Shown here: positions 47,306-55,775 of the stretch, in pieces
How positions within the stretch are numbered: the stretch's first letter is position 1
How the letters are laid out: every line of letters starts with the position of its first letter
Source of the DNA: Rhodococcus sp. HM1
Lineage (GTDB): Bacteria > Actinomycetota > Actinomycetes > Mycobacteriales > Mycobacteriaceae
Length of the DNA: 64,000 nt
NCBI RefSeq assembly: GCF_023218075.1
Contig: NZ_JALPTB010000013.1
Location: 1-64,000, forward strand
Reading direction: 5' to 3'
Position numbers and translations under genes: made by a program
The notes under the pieces: generated by a model
What the model was told of the DNA's origin: nothing
The model's database searches: none
Seen by the model: only the letters and a program-made list of their open reading frames with translations

Positions 47306-49702
47306 TCAGATCGGTGGTGTCGCCCGGCCCTGCATCGCCTCCCACACCCGCGACGGCGTCAGCGGCATGTCGGCGTGCCGCACCCCGAACGGTTTCAGTG
47401 CGTCGACGACGGCGTTGACGACGGCAGGCGGGGACCCGACGGTCGCGGACTCGCCGATACCCTTCGCGCCGATCGGGTGGTGCGGCGACGGGGTGACGGT
47501 GAATCCGGTCTCGAGGTGCGGCACCTCGAGCGCAGTCGGGATCAGGTAGTCCATGAAGGAACCGCTGAGACACGTTCCGTTCTCGTCGAATTCGATCATC
47601 TCCATCAGCGCCATCCCGATGCCGTCGACGATGCCGCCGTGCACCTGGCCCTCGATGATCATCGGGTTGATGCGGGTGCCGCAGTCGTCGACGGCGAGGA
47701 ACCGCCGCACCTTCACCTGGGCGGTACCCGGGTCGATGTCGACGACGCAGAAGTACGCGCCGTACGGGTAGGTGAGATTCTCGGGGTTGTAACAGATCTG
47801 GGCTTCGAGCCCGCCCTCGATCCCCTCCGGCAGGTCGCCGGCGCCGTACGAGCGCATGGCGATGTCCTGGATCGTGACGGCCGCGTCGGGGTCGCCCGCG
47901 ACGTGGAAGCGTCCCTTCTCCCATTCCAGGTCGGCGACGGACACCTCGAGCATCCCGGAGGCGATGATCTTCGCCTTGTCGCGGACCTTGCGGGCGACCA
48001 GCGCGGCCGCGGCGCCCGAGACCGGGGTCGAGCGGCTGCCGTAGGTGCCGAGCCCGAACGGGGTGTTGTCGGTGTCGCCGTGCACGACGTCGATGTCCTG
48101 GGGTGGAATGCCCAGTTCCTCCGCGACGATCTGCGCGAACGTCGTCTCGTGGCCCTGCCCCTGCGACTGCACCGACAGCCGGACCACGGCCTTGCCGGTC
48201 GGGTGCACCCGCAGCTCGCAGCCATCGGCCATGCCCAGGCCGAGGATGTCCATGTCCTTGCGCGGCCCGGCGCCTACGGCCTCGGTGAAGAACGACATGC
48301 CGATGCCCATGAGCTCGCCGCGCTCGCGCCGCTCCGCCTGTTCGCGGCGCAGCTCGTCGTAGCCGATCATGTCCATGGCCTTGCGCATCGTCGTCGCATA
48401 GTCGCCCGAGTCGTACTTCCACCCGGTCTTGCTCATGTACGGGAACTGGTCCGGGCGCAGCAGATTCTTCAGCCGCAGCTGCGCCGGGTCCATGTCGAGG
48501 TCGTAGGCGAGGCAGTCCACGAGCCGTTCGACGAAGTACACGGCCTCGGTGATGCGGAACGAGCACGCGTACGCGACGCCGCCGGGCGCCTTGTTGGTGT
48601 AGACGGCGGTCATGTGGCAGTAGGCGGCTTCGATGTCGTAGCTGCCGGTGAACACGCCGAAGAATCCGGCCGGGTACTTCACCGGGGCCGCGGTGCCGTT
48701 GAAGGCGCCGTGGTCGGCGAGGACCTGCGAGCGGATCGCCAGGATCTTGCCGTCCTTGGTGGCCGCGATCTCCCCGACCATCACGTAGTCGCGGGCGAAT
48801 CCGGTGCTGACCAGGTTCTCGCTGCGGTCCTCCATCCACTTGACCGGTTTGCCGGTCAGCAGCGACGCCACGATCGCGCACACGTAGCCCGGGTAGATCG
48901 GAACCTTGTTGCCGAAACCGCCGCCGATGTCCGGGGAGATCACCCGGATCTTGTGCTCGGGCAGACCTGCGACCAGCGCATACAGGGTGCGGTGCGCGTG
49001 TGGGGCCTGGCTAGTGGACCACAAGGTCAGCTTGCCGGTGACGCGGTCCAGGTCGGCGACGGCCCCGCAGGTCTCCATCGGTGCCGGGTGCACGCGCGGG
49101 TAGACGATCTCCTGGCGGCTCACCACGTCGGCCTTCGCGAACGCGGCGTCGGTGGCGGCGGCATCGCCGGTCTCCCAGTCGAAGCAGTGGTTGTCGGTCT
49201 TGCCGTCGAGGTCGTCGCGGATCACCGGCGCGTCCTCCGCGAGTGCACGGCGGACATCGATCACCGGGTCGAGCTGCTCGTATTCGACGTCGATGAGCTC
49301 GAGCGCGTCGCGCGCGGAGTAGCGGTCCTCGGCGACGACGAACGCGACCTCCTGCCCGAAGAACCGCACCTTGTCGGTGACGAGGACAGCCTGCACGTCG
49401 TTGGACAGGGTCGGCATCCACGCCAGGCCCTTGGCGGCGAGGTCGGCGCCGGTGACAACGGCTTTGACCTTGGGATGCGACTGCGCGGCGGTGGTGTCGA
49501 TGCTGACGAGTTTCGCGTGCGCGACGGGGGCGCGCAGGATCGCCAGGTGCAGCATCCCGGGCAACTGGACGTCGTCGACGTAGTTGCCGCGCCCCCGGAT
49601 GAAGCGGGGATCCTCCTTGCGGAGCATCCGGCCGTGCCCGCACGGTGTGCGGTCGTTGTCGACGGTCTCGGGATCCTGCCGGTCGGGTTCGACGGCGGTC
49701 AT
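47306..49702 (-). CDS. coxL: Aerobic CO dehydrogenase large (Mo) subunit, form I
   Basis: A 798-residue molybdenum hydroxylase subunit. The active-site loop reads GGVAYACSFR with Cys380, the AYxCSFR signature of form I CO dehydrogenase, where this Cys binds the copper of the Mo-S-Cu centre; form II proteins have AYRGAGR instead. Glu751 in GIGESATVG is the conserved base near the molybdenum. GGGFGNK (260-266) contacts the molybdopterin cytosine dinucleotide. It should oxidise CO to CO2 and pass electrons through CoxS and CoxM. ATG at 49702 overlaps the coxS stop (ATGA), which fixes the start; the frame before it belongs to antisense of coxS. Confidence 0.97.
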   Translation of the reverse strand: MTAVEPDRQDPETVDNDRTPCGHGRMLRKEDPRFIRGRGNYVDDVQLPGMLHLAILRAPVAHAKLVSIDTTAAQSHPKVKAVVTGADLAAKGLAWMPTLSNDVQAVLVTDKVRFFGQEVAFVVAEDRYSARDALELIDVEYEQLDPVIDVRRALAEDAPVIRDDLDGKTDNHCFDWETGDAAATDAAFAKADVVSRQEIVYPRVHPAPMETCGAVADLDRVTGKLTLWSTSQAPHAHRTLYALVAGLPEHKIRVISPDIGGGFGNKVPIYPGYVCAIVASLLTGKPVKWMEDRSENLVSTGFARDYVMVGEIAATKDGKILAIRSQVLADHGAFNGTAAPVKYPAGFFGVFTGSYDIEAAYCHMTAVYTNKAPGGVAYACSFRITEAVYFVERLVDCLAYDLDMDPAQLRLKNLLRPDQFPYMSKTGWKYDSGDYATTMRKAMDMIGYDELRREQAERRERGELMGIGMSFFTEAVGAGPRKDMDILGLGMADGCELRVHPTGKAVVRLSVQSQGQGHETTFAQIVAEELGIPPQDIDVVHGDTDNTPFGLGTYGSRSTPVSGAAAALVARKVRDKAKIIASGMLEVSVADLEWEKGRFHVAGDPDAAVTIQDIAMRSYGAGDLPEGIEGGLEAQICYNPENLTYPYGAYFCVVDIDPGTAQVKVRRFLAVDDCGTRINPMIIEGQVHGGIVDGIGMALMEMIEFDENGTCLSGSFMDYLIPTALEVPHLETGFTVTPSPHHPIGAKGIGESATVGSPPAVVNAVVDALKPFGVRHADMPLTPSRVWEAMQGRATPPI

Positions 49703-50196
49703 GACACTGCTCCCTCGGATTCGGTGAGCTGTTCGGCGGGGGCGTGTTCGGCGGCCCAGCGCACCGAACGCACGATGGTCGTGTAGCCGGTGCAGCGGCA
49801 GATCTGGCCGGAGATCGCCTCGCGGATGGTGGCTTCGTCGGGGTCGGGATTGCGGTCGAGCAGGGCGCGCGCGGTGATCATCATGCCCGGCGTGCAGAAC
49901 CCGCACTGCAGGCCGTGACACCGCATGAACCCTTCCTGGACCGGGTCCAGCACGCCGTCCTTCTCGAGCCCTTCGACGGTGAGGACGTCGTGCCCGCCTG
50001 CCATCGCGGCGAGCGTCGTGCACGACTTGACGGGTTCACCGTCGACGGCGACGACGCAGGTGCCGCAGTTGCTGGTGTCGCATCCCCAGTGGGTTCCGGT
50101 GAGCCCCAGGTGGTCTCGCAGGAAGTGCACGAGAAGCGTCCGAGGTTCGATCTCCGCGGTAACAGGCTCCCCGTTCACCGTCATCGAAACCTGCAT
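49699..50196 (-). CDS. coxS: CO dehydrogenase small (iron-sulfur) subunit
   Basis: A 165-residue subunit carrying two [2Fe-2S] clusters. The plant-ferredoxin-like cluster uses Cys39, Cys44, Cys47 and Cys59 ([11 protein letters not shown]), and the second uses Cys98, Cys101, Cys133 and Cys135 (QCGFC and ICRC). It moves electrons from the Mo-Cu site to the flavin. ATG at 50196 starts four bases after coxM, and its stop overlaps coxL. Every cluster ligand is present and the length is normal for the family. Confidence 0.97.
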   Translation of the reverse strand: MQVSMTVNGEPVTAEIEPRTLLVHFLRDHLGLTGTHWGCDTSNCGTCVVAVDGEPVKSCTTLAAMAGGHDVLTVEGLEKDGVLDPVQEGFMRCHGLQCGFCTPGMMITARALLDRNPDPDEATIREAISGQICRCTGYTTIVRSVRWAAEHAPAEQLTESEGAVS

Positions 50197-50200
50197 GAGT

Positions 50201-51082
50201 TCAGCCCCTTTCGGAAACTGCGAGCCGTTCGACGGAGCGGCGCAGCGTGCGTACGGTCAGTTCCGACGCGAGATGACGCTTGTAGTCGGCTGTTCCGCGC
50301 TGATCGGCGTCAGGGTTGCACGCGGCCGCGGCTCGCGCGCCGGCCTCGCGGAACAGTTCTTCGGAAGGTTCGGCGCCGCGCAGGAATTCGCCGAGTTCGG
50401 CGAGCGCGTCGGGATCGGGACGCACCGCGGTGAGCGCGACCCGCGCCTGCTCGATCGTCTTCCCGTTCATCCACACTGCCGCCCCGGCGGCAGCGATGGC
50501 CCAGTCCCCCGCACGCCGTTCGACCTTCGCGTATGCACTGGATCCGTTGCCGTGGCGCGGCAGGCGCACCTCGACGAGCAGTTCGTTGCTCGCGGCGGCA
50601 GTCTCGTAGGGACCGAGCTCGAAGTCGGCGAGCGCAAGCTCCCGGGTTCCGGACGGTCCGCGCAGCACGCACGTGGCGTCGAGCGCGGTGCACACCGTCG
50701 ACAGATCCTCGGCAGGATCGGCCTGGCACAAGGACCCGCCGAGGGTGCCGCGGTTGCGGACGACCGGGTCGGCGATCACTTTCTCCGCGTCCCGGAAGAT
50801 CGGGAACACCGCGGCGAGTTCGTCGGACTCGAGCAGTTCGCGGTGGCGGACCATCGCGCCGATCCGCACCACGTCGTCACCGATGTCGATGTAGCCCAGC
50901 TCGCCGGCGAGGTCGTTGATGTCGATCAAGAACTCGGGGTTCGCCAGCCGCAACTTCATCATCGGCAGGAGGCTGTGACCGCCGGCGATGACCCTCGCCT
51001 CGTCCCCCAGCTTGTCCAGCAGCGCGATCGCGTGGTCGACGCCGGTCGCGCGTTCGTACTCGAATGGCCCTGGTACCTGCAT
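50201..51082 (-). CDS. coxM: CO dehydrogenase medium (FAD) subunit
   Basis: A 293-residue flavoprotein subunit. The FAD-binding motifs AGGHS (33-37) and TLGGS (113-117) are both intact, and the VRNRGTLGGSLCQADPAEDL region is typical of CoxM. It hands electrons to the quinone pool. It is the first gene of the operon. ATG at 51082 is preferred, with GAGG eight bases upstream; GTG 51091 falls inside that site. The start codon is overlapped by a perfect CRP-type palindrome, and a candidate -10 lies about 30 bp upstream. Confidence 0.95.
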   Translation of the reverse strand: MQVPGPFEYERATGVDHAIALLDKLGDEARVIAGGHSLLPMMKLRLANPEFLIDINDLAGELGYIDIGDDVVRIGAMVRHRELLESDELAAVFPIFRDAEKVIADPVVRNRGTLGGSLCQADPAEDLSTVCTALDATCVLRGPSGTRELALADFELGPYETAAASNELLVEVRLPRHGNGSSAYAKVERRAGDWAIAAAGAAVWMNGKTIEQARVALTAVRPDPDALAELGEFLRGAEPSEELFREAGARAAAACNPDADQRGTADYKRHLASELTVRTLRRSVERLAVSERG

Positions 51083-51098
51083 GTGAAACACCTCACAT
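51081..51098. promoter_or_regulatory. CRP/GlxR-type palindrome over the coxM start
   Basis: ATGTGA (51081-51086), six bases, TCACAT (51093-51098): a perfect inverted repeat matching the TGTGA-N6-TCACA core bound by CRP, GlxR and related factors. It covers the Shine-Dalgarno and the first bases of the coxM start codon, downstream of the candidate -10, the layout expected for repression or an RNA-level effect rather than classical activation. Confidence 0.65.
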
Positions 51099-51112
51099 CC
51101 GGTTACATGCGC

Positions 51113-51138
51113 AGTGTATCGTCGCGGCAGGATCCTGC
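51113..51138 (-). promoter_or_regulatory. Candidate cox promoter with upstream palindrome
   Basis: On the minus strand TACACT (51118-51113) fits a -10. The expected -35 position falls within GCAGGATCCTGC (51127-51138), a perfect 12-bp palindrome that overlaps a second one (TCCTGCAGGA, 51133-51142). No consensus -35 is seen, so an activator bound to the palindrome is possible. Confidence 0.4.
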
Positions 51139-51227
51139 AGGAGAATCGGGCGATTCCGACCGGATCGACAACTCACCGCCTGCCCGAAATTCCCGATCAC
51201 GGGCAGAGCAGATACGATGCTCCTCGC

Positions 51228-51304
51228 GCCTCCGTAGCTCAGGTGGATAGAGCAAGAGCCTTCTAATCTCTAGGTCGCAGGTTCGAATCCTGCCGGGGGC
51301 ACCA
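51228..51304 (+). tRNA. tRNA-Arg (TCT)
   Basis: A 77-base tRNA starting GCCTCCG and ending CGGGGGCACCA, with CCA encoded. The anticodon loop is CTTCTAA, giving TCT, and the T arm has GGTTCGAATCC. One T-G wobble occurs in the acceptor stem. TACGAT about ten bases before it is a likely -10. Confidence 0.97.
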
Positions 51305-51393
51305 TCACCACTCTTTCGTCTCGCCTCCCGGCACCAGTTCTTCGCGGCACACTGGACCGGTAGCCGCACTCCGCCTGACGAGAGGAGCCGCTC

Positions 51394-51561
51394 GTGACCG
51401 AGACGACCGGCGAACACCCTGTCACTGCACGCGCGAACGGACCGACCGTCGTACTCGATCTTCTCGACGGCCTCGGCGTCGCGCTCGACCTCGCGCAGGC
51501 CCGGACACTGCTCGAACAGTTGCAGGCGGCGATTGCGAAGGCCGAGCGACTCGACGACTGA
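51394..51561 (+). CDS. Small acidic protein, 55 residues, unknown function
   Basis: A 55-residue reading frame starting GTG at 51394, with GAGGAG seven bases upstream, and ending TGA at 51559. It reads MTETTGEHPVTARANG, then a PTVVLDLLDGLGVALDLAQARTLL-type stretch and a helical, Lys/Glu/Asp-containing end (KAERLDD). No signal or membrane segment is seen. Codon third positions are strongly G/C, as in real genes here. It lies 90 bp after tRNA-Arg and ends 11 bp before a convergent thioesterase gene. The amphipathic leucine pattern suggests a coiled coil or small regulatory/partner protein, but no family is known to me. Confidence 0.6.
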   Translation: MTETTGEHPVTARANGPTVVLDLLDGLGVALDLAQARTLLEQLQAAIAKAERLDD

Positions 51562-51572
51562 CTCCCCCGGAT

Positions 51573-52235
51573 TCAGTCCTGCGCGTCGATCTTGGTCCGC
51601 GCGTCCTCGATCCACGGTGGGGAGATGAAGATGCCTTCCGCTTCCACGCAGATCCCGTCGGGCCCGGCGATGTGGCCGGTGACGAACGCCTTGCGACCCT
51701 CGCGGCGGTCGAGCTTCGCCTCGGCGTGCAGGTCGCCGAGCGGCGTGGGCTTGCGGTAGCGGAGAGTAAGGGTGCCGGTCATGCCGGGTGAGCCCCCGAC
51801 ACGAGCGGCGTCGCCGAGGACCTGGTCGAGAACGAGCGCCGAGACGCCCCCGTGGGTGTGGCCGGCCGGCCCCTCGTAGCCGATGTGCAGGTGGAAGTCC
51901 GTCCAGACCCGGCCGTCCGGGTCGGTGTTCATCTCGAGCGGCGGAGCCACCGCGTTGCGCAGCCCTAATGCAGCGTTGCCCCAGGAACGGAATTGGCCGG
52001 CGTCGTTGAACCGTGTCCCGTACGGTCCGGGGTCGCGTCGCCTCCCGAGGATCGCCGCGGCCGCCGCGAGGTGTTCGCGAGCCCGGCGGATCTCGTCGTC
52101 GTCGGCCTGAGTGGCGATACCGAGCGGAATGAGCGCGCGGATGTCCTCGACCAGCGGCCCGTAGAGCGCCGCCTGGTGCGCGACCTCGTCTTCGGACAGG
52201 CCGTCGTTGATGTAGAGGCTGATGACGTCGGTCAT
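51573..52235 (-). CDS. PaaI-like hotdog thioesterase
   Basis: A 220-residue protein whose second half is a PaaI-type hotdog domain. GPAGHTHGGVSALVLDQVLG (about 122-141) is the catalytic region (HGG followed by an Asp), and GTLTLRYRKPTPLGDLHAEAKL is the next strand pair. The first 60 or so residues are an extra helical leader found in actinobacterial members. It would hydrolyse an acyl-CoA in the cytoplasm. ATG at 52235 has AGGAG upstream. It is divergent from the exported protein at 52471 and ends 11 bp from the small ORF. Confidence 0.9.
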   Translation of the reverse strand: MTDVISLYINDGLSEDEVAHQAALYGPLVEDIRALIPLGIATQADDDEIRRAREHLAAAAAILGRRRDPGPYGTRFNDAGQFRSWGNAALGLRNAVAPPLEMNTDPDGRVWTDFHLHIGYEGPAGHTHGGVSALVLDQVLGDAARVGGSPGMTGTLTLRYRKPTPLGDLHAEAKLDRREGRKAFVTGHIAGPDGICVEAEGIFISPPWIEDARTKIDAQD

Positions 52236-52470
52236 GCGGGCTCCTGCGGTGTCGGGACACGGTCGCCGGATTCGAACTGCGCGGAGCCGAAGGTGTCAAT
52301 CTCACGTTCCGGTGACCGGGACAGGGTCCACGCGCGCACGGCCGCAACACCCCCCGTCCAAGGGATGGTCCGGCGGCACGGCGTCGTCCGATACTGAGCG
52401 CACAGGAAAGAGCCTCGATCGAGCGCGAATCCTGTAGTAGAAGAACGTATCTCGACGAGGAGGTCGGACG

Positions 52471-53277
52471 ATGCGGCATCACCGGCTGTTCCGATCCGCA
52501 GGACCGGCGATTGCAGCGTTCCTGGTCGCAGGCGGGTTGTCCTGGTACAGCGCGACAGCGGCTCCGGACGGGAGCCGCACCTCCTTCGGATCCTCGGGGA
52601 ACCTCGGCAACGGAGTGGTTCGAACCTTCGCCTCCGTGGACCCCGGCGGTGCACCGGCCGCGGTCGGTGTCCGGGTCTCGGCGGCTGCACTCGACGGCCT
52701 GCCCGCCGAACCCGCCATGCTCATGCTCGATTTCCCGCCGGAGGCGTCCGCGACGGCCTTCGACCACCTGATGCTCAACTGGAACCCGCACGGACACGAA
52801 CCCGAAACCCTTTTCGGTAAGCCGCATTTCGACTTCCACTTCTACATGAACGACATGGCCTCGATCATGCGGATCGATCCGGCGTCACCCGGCTTCGCCA
52901 CGCAGGCCGCCCACTTTCCCGACACCCGGTACATGCCGCGCGACTACGTCGCCCCGCCCGGCGCGCTGGCGTCCGAACTGGCGGTGCCGTTCATGGGGAC
53001 GCACTGGGTCGACGCGACCGAAGGCATGATCCCGGGCGTCTACGAGTTCACCGAGACGTTCATCAACGGATCCTGGGACGGCACCTTCACGTTCATGGAA
53101 CCGATGATCACCCGCGCATGGCTGCTCACGGAGCCGACCTTGCAGGAGAGCATCAAACAACCTCAGGCCTACCAGAAGTCCGCGTACTACCCCACCGTCT
53201 ACACCGTCCGATTCGACGACAGCGCTCAGGAGTTCGAGATCACCCTGTCCGAGATGGTGTACCGCACCGGGTCCTGA
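52471..53277 (+). CDS. Exported protein with DUF5602-like domain
   Basis: A 268-residue secreted protein. The signal peptide has a basic start (MRHHRLFR), a hydrophobic core (12-23) and a probable cut near Ala30-Ala31; no lipobox Cys is present. The mature part includes LMLNWNPHGHEPETLF and HFDFHFYMND (118-127), a His-rich stretch also seen in the DUF5602/TTHB210-like group, and could bind metal. The biological role is unknown. GAGGAGGTC lies before the ATG. It is convergent with the glycosyltransferase gene. The 235-bp gap before it contains only its leader and the promoter of the divergent thioesterase. Confidence 0.8.
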   Translation: MRHHRLFRSAGPAIAAFLVAGGLSWYSATAAPDGSRTSFGSSGNLGNGVVRTFASVDPGGAPAAVGVRVSAAALDGLPAEPAMLMLDFPPEASATAFDHLMLNWNPHGHEPETLFGKPHFDFHFYMNDMASIMRIDPASPGFATQAAHFPDTRYMPRDYVAPPGALASELAVPFMGTHWVDATEGMIPGVYEFTETFINGSWDGTFTFMEPMITRAWLLTEPTLQESIKQPQAYQKSAYYPTVYTVRFDDSAQEFEITLSEMVYRTGS

Positions 53278-53308
53278 GACCCGTGGCACCCATCCGCGGC
53301 GCGCTCGG

Positions 53309-53340
53309 TCATCCGCTCTGACGATCCTCGGGGCGGATGA
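53309..53340. terminator. Stem-loop between convergent genes
   Basis: TCATCCGC (53309-53316) and GCGGATGA (53333-53340) pair over 8 bp with a 16-base loop, between gene ends at 53277 and 53376. It is short, so termination is only likely. Confidence 0.45.
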
Positions 53341-53375
53341 CTGACGGCCGAGCGGGTCCGTGAGGGACATACCTA

Positions 53376-54491
53376 TCACGGTGAGTCGTCCAGCGCGAGA
53401 AGCCGATCAGCGGCGGCCGCAGCGCCGTCGGTGGCCCTGATCCGGGTGCCGAGCGCGGCCGCCGCGGTCCGATAGCGCTCCGAATGCACCAGCTCGTCGA
53501 TCGCGTCGCGGATCTTGCCGGGGCTCGCCGTCCTGCGGAGCACCTTTCCGGCACCGGCGGCGGCCACCGCCTTCCCGACTCCCGGCTGGTCGGTGAGCGG
53601 CGACATGGGCATGATCAGCATCGGAAGACCGTGCGCGAGAGCCCGGAACGTGGTGGCGTGCCCTCCGTGCCCGATCACCGCGGAGCATTCCGGCATCAAC
53701 TCGTTGTGCGGAACGTACCGGTGGACCGTTGCATTCGCCGGTACACGGAATCCCGCGGGGTCGACCGAGGGTCCGGTCGTGACGACCAGCTCGACGTCGG
53801 TGCCCTCGACGGCGTCGAGGATGTTCTGCAGGGTCCTGCGCTGGCCCGCGAATCCGGCCGTGCTGAGACTGGCCAGCACACGCGGTGGGGTCCGCCCCAC
53901 CGCCGCCTCCAGGACATCGTGCACGGCCCCGGTCCACACCACGTGCCCGTTCGTCCGCCCGGCTCCGTCGCGAGCCGCGGGATCGAACTCCGGGTCCGAG
54001 CACACCAGTTCGAGATCGGAGTTGTGCCACACACGCCGGGGACCGAGCCCTTTCGTTCGGGCGACGATACCGAACGGGCCGCGCCGGAACGATCCGTAGA
54101 ACATCGCGTAGAAGGTGTGGAACAGCGCGACGTGTCGCAGTCCCTCACGGGCGGCCGCATCGAGCGCGTTGAACAGCATGCAGTCGACGACCACCAGATC
54201 GGCCGGATCGGCGCGCACCTCGTCCCGGAGATCCTGCCCGACTCCCGGTTCGGTGACCATCGTGATCCCCATTGTCAGGACCGTCCACGTGCTCAACTGG
54301 TCGTGGGGGCGCCACGGCGGGGAGTTCCGGTAGGCGCGGAATTCGAGCCCGGCCGATTCGATCTGCGACTGCTGCATCGCGTGCCCGAGAACCCGGACGC
54401 GGTGACCGCGGTGATGCAGTTCCCTGCCGATACCCAGCGCCGGCGGCACATTGCCGCCGGCTTCGAACGTCACGATCAGGATGTCGGACAC
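53376..54491 (-). CDS. Glycosyltransferase, GT1/MGT type
   Basis: A 371-residue GT-B-fold glycosyltransferase. The C-terminal nucleotide-sugar motif GHGGHATTFRALAHGLPMLIMPM starts near 274 with His275 and Gly276-Gly277, and VPHNELMPECSAVI precedes it, as in macrolide or zeaxanthin-type GT1 enzymes. The N-terminal acceptor half begins DILIVTFEAGGNVPPALGIGREL. It probably glycosylates a small lipophilic acceptor. The GTG at 54491 has GGAGG seven bases upstream. It lies 37 bp after a LuxR gene on the same strand and is probably in its operon. Confidence 0.9.
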   Translation of the reverse strand: MSDILIVTFEAGGNVPPALGIGRELHHRGHRVRVLGHAMQQSQIESAGLEFRAYRNSPPWRPHDQLSTWTVLTMGITMVTEPGVGQDLRDEVRADPADLVVVDCMLFNALDAAAREGLRHVALFHTFYAMFYGSFRRGPFGIVARTKGLGPRRVWHNSDLELVCSDPEFDPAARDGAGRTNGHVVWTGAVHDVLEAAVGRTPPRVLASLSTAGFAGQRRTLQNILDAVEGTDVELVVTTGPSVDPAGFRVPANATVHRYVPHNELMPECSAVIGHGGHATTFRALAHGLPMLIMPMSPLTDQPGVGKAVAAAGAGKVLRRTASPGKIRDAIDELVHSERYRTAAAALGTRIRATDGAAAAADRLLALDDSP

Positions 54492-54528
54492 GACGTTCCC
54501 TCCCTCTCCAGGACGCCCCGACCGGTAG

Positions 54529-55674
54529 CTACGGGTTCTGTTCGCTTCGTGCCGTTCCGGTGAACGAGCCGTCCGGTCCGACCGGCGCACCGAAGTGCGG
54601 CAGATGGTGGGCGAAGAACAGGTGCGCGACGAGTTCCTGACGGCTGTTGACGCCGAGCTTGGCGTAGATGCTCTTCAGGTGGTCCTGGACGGTGTAGGGG
54701 CTGATGAACATTCGTTGCCCGATCTCCGCCCGCGTCTCGCAGGCGAGGACATGTCCGAGTACCTCCGCCTCCCGCGTGGTGAGTCGGTACAGGTCGGTCA
54801 CCAGCGCGACGATCTGCGCGGGATGGGCCGGTTCCAGCGTGACGACCACCCGGCCTGCCGCTCCCCGGCCGTCGAGTCGCCCTGCGCGCAGCACCAGCCA
54901 TTCGCCGTCGGCGGTGCGCATCCGGGTGACCACCGCGTCGCCCGAATTCCGGAAACGCACGGCCGCCGCGACCGCGGGCATCATCCGGATCCGCGAGTCG
55001 CCGCCCATCCGATCGAGAAATTCCAATGCGCGCGGGGTCGCCGACTCCACCTCGTCGTCCTCGCCGACGATCACCACGGCGGGGCCGTCGGACACCTCCG
55101 CCGCCACCTGTGGCGCCTGCCGGATCAGCGACAGGCGCAGGCCTTCGCCGATCTCGCGGGCAATCTCGGCGAGCGCTTTCACGTCCGCATCGCAGAAGCG
55201 GTCGCCGGGTCCGCGCATGAGCGTCCCGCCGCCCCACACCCGGTTGTCGCGCCCACGGAACACCAGACGGACCTCGTCGTCCATCCCGAGCGGTTCGAGT
55301 ATCTGCTGATACGGCAAGGCATCCCGGACATCACCGTCGATGGCGTCCCGGATCGTCTGGACTCCCTCCGGTTTCCGGGCGAGCCTGCTGTAGGTGTTGG
55401 CGTAGGGCGAAGTGCCGTACTCCAGTTCGGCGACGATCTCGACCGCGCGGCCGGTCGGGTCCGTCACGTCGACCATCGTCGCGGACGTGATCATCAGCGT
55501 CCCGGGATCAACCGTGCCGACCATGCCCCGATCGAACGGGATCCGTCTGCGGATCACGCTCAGCGCTGCCTGCCCGAAGTCGGACGGGCTGTCGGTGGCG
55601 AGCGCGGCATCTCGGATGGACGAGCGAAGTGCTCCGACCGTCCGAGATGCGGCCATGCCCCGCTTCTCGGCCAT
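54529..55674 (-). CDS. LuxR-family regulator with N-terminal sensor region (paralogue 1)
   Basis: A 381-residue regulator. The C-terminal LuxR helix-turn-helix (about 300-360) reads LTTREAEVLGHVLACETRAEIGQRMFISPYTVQDHLKSIYAKLGVNSRQEL. The first 190 residues have a GAF-like look (MVGTVDPGTLMITSATMVDV, DEVRLVFRGRDNRVWGGG) and a middle domain follows. It is a paralogue of the gene at 57487, with the same domain order. ATG at 55674 is preferred because CATACT sits exactly six bases upstream, as in the paralogue; ATG 55656 is an alternative. It precedes the glycosyltransferase gene. The sensed signal is unknown. Confidence 0.9.
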   Translation of the reverse strand: MAEKRGMAASRTVGALRSSIRDAALATDSPSDFGQAALSVIRRRIPFDRGMVGTVDPGTLMITSATMVDVTDPTGRAVEIVAELEYGTSPYANTYSRLARKPEGVQTIRDAIDGDVRDALPYQQILEPLGMDDEVRLVFRGRDNRVWGGGTLMRGPGDRFCDADVKALAEIAREIGEGLRLSLIRQAPQVAAEVSDGPAVVIVGEDDEVESATPRALEFLDRMGGDSRIRMMPAVAAAVRFRNSGDAVVTRMRTADGEWLVLRAGRLDGRGAAGRVVVTLEPAHPAQIVALVTDLYRLTTREAEVLGHVLACETRAEIGQRMFISPYTVQDHLKSIYAKLGVNSRQELVAHLFFAHHLPHFGAPVGPDGSFTGTARSEQNP

Positions 55675-55680
55675 GACCTC

Positions 55681-55710
55681 AGTATGCGCAGGCCGAGATA
55701 GCCGTCGGTA
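55681..55710 (-). promoter_or_regulatory. Leaderless promoter of LuxR paralogue 1
   Basis: On the minus strand TACCGA (55710-55705), an 18-bp spacer, CATACT (55686-55681) and six bases before the ATG. The arrangement CGACGGC...GCGCATACTG is shared with paralogue 2. Confidence 0.55.
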
Positions 55711-55775
55711 CCCCTCACACGTGGGGTGTGTCGAGAACCCGTCCGGGTTGCGCGGGTGCACGGCACGGCCGGACG

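Noticed and set aside
47306-49702. CoxL as a form II protein or xanthine dehydrogenase
   Set aside because: The loop reads AYACSFR with Cys380, not the AYRGAGR of form II.
46472-49786. Plus-strand open frame of about 1100 codons opposite coxL and its maturation gene
   Set aside because: Antisense to genes with clear motifs; composition and lack of any start signal mark it as a shadow.
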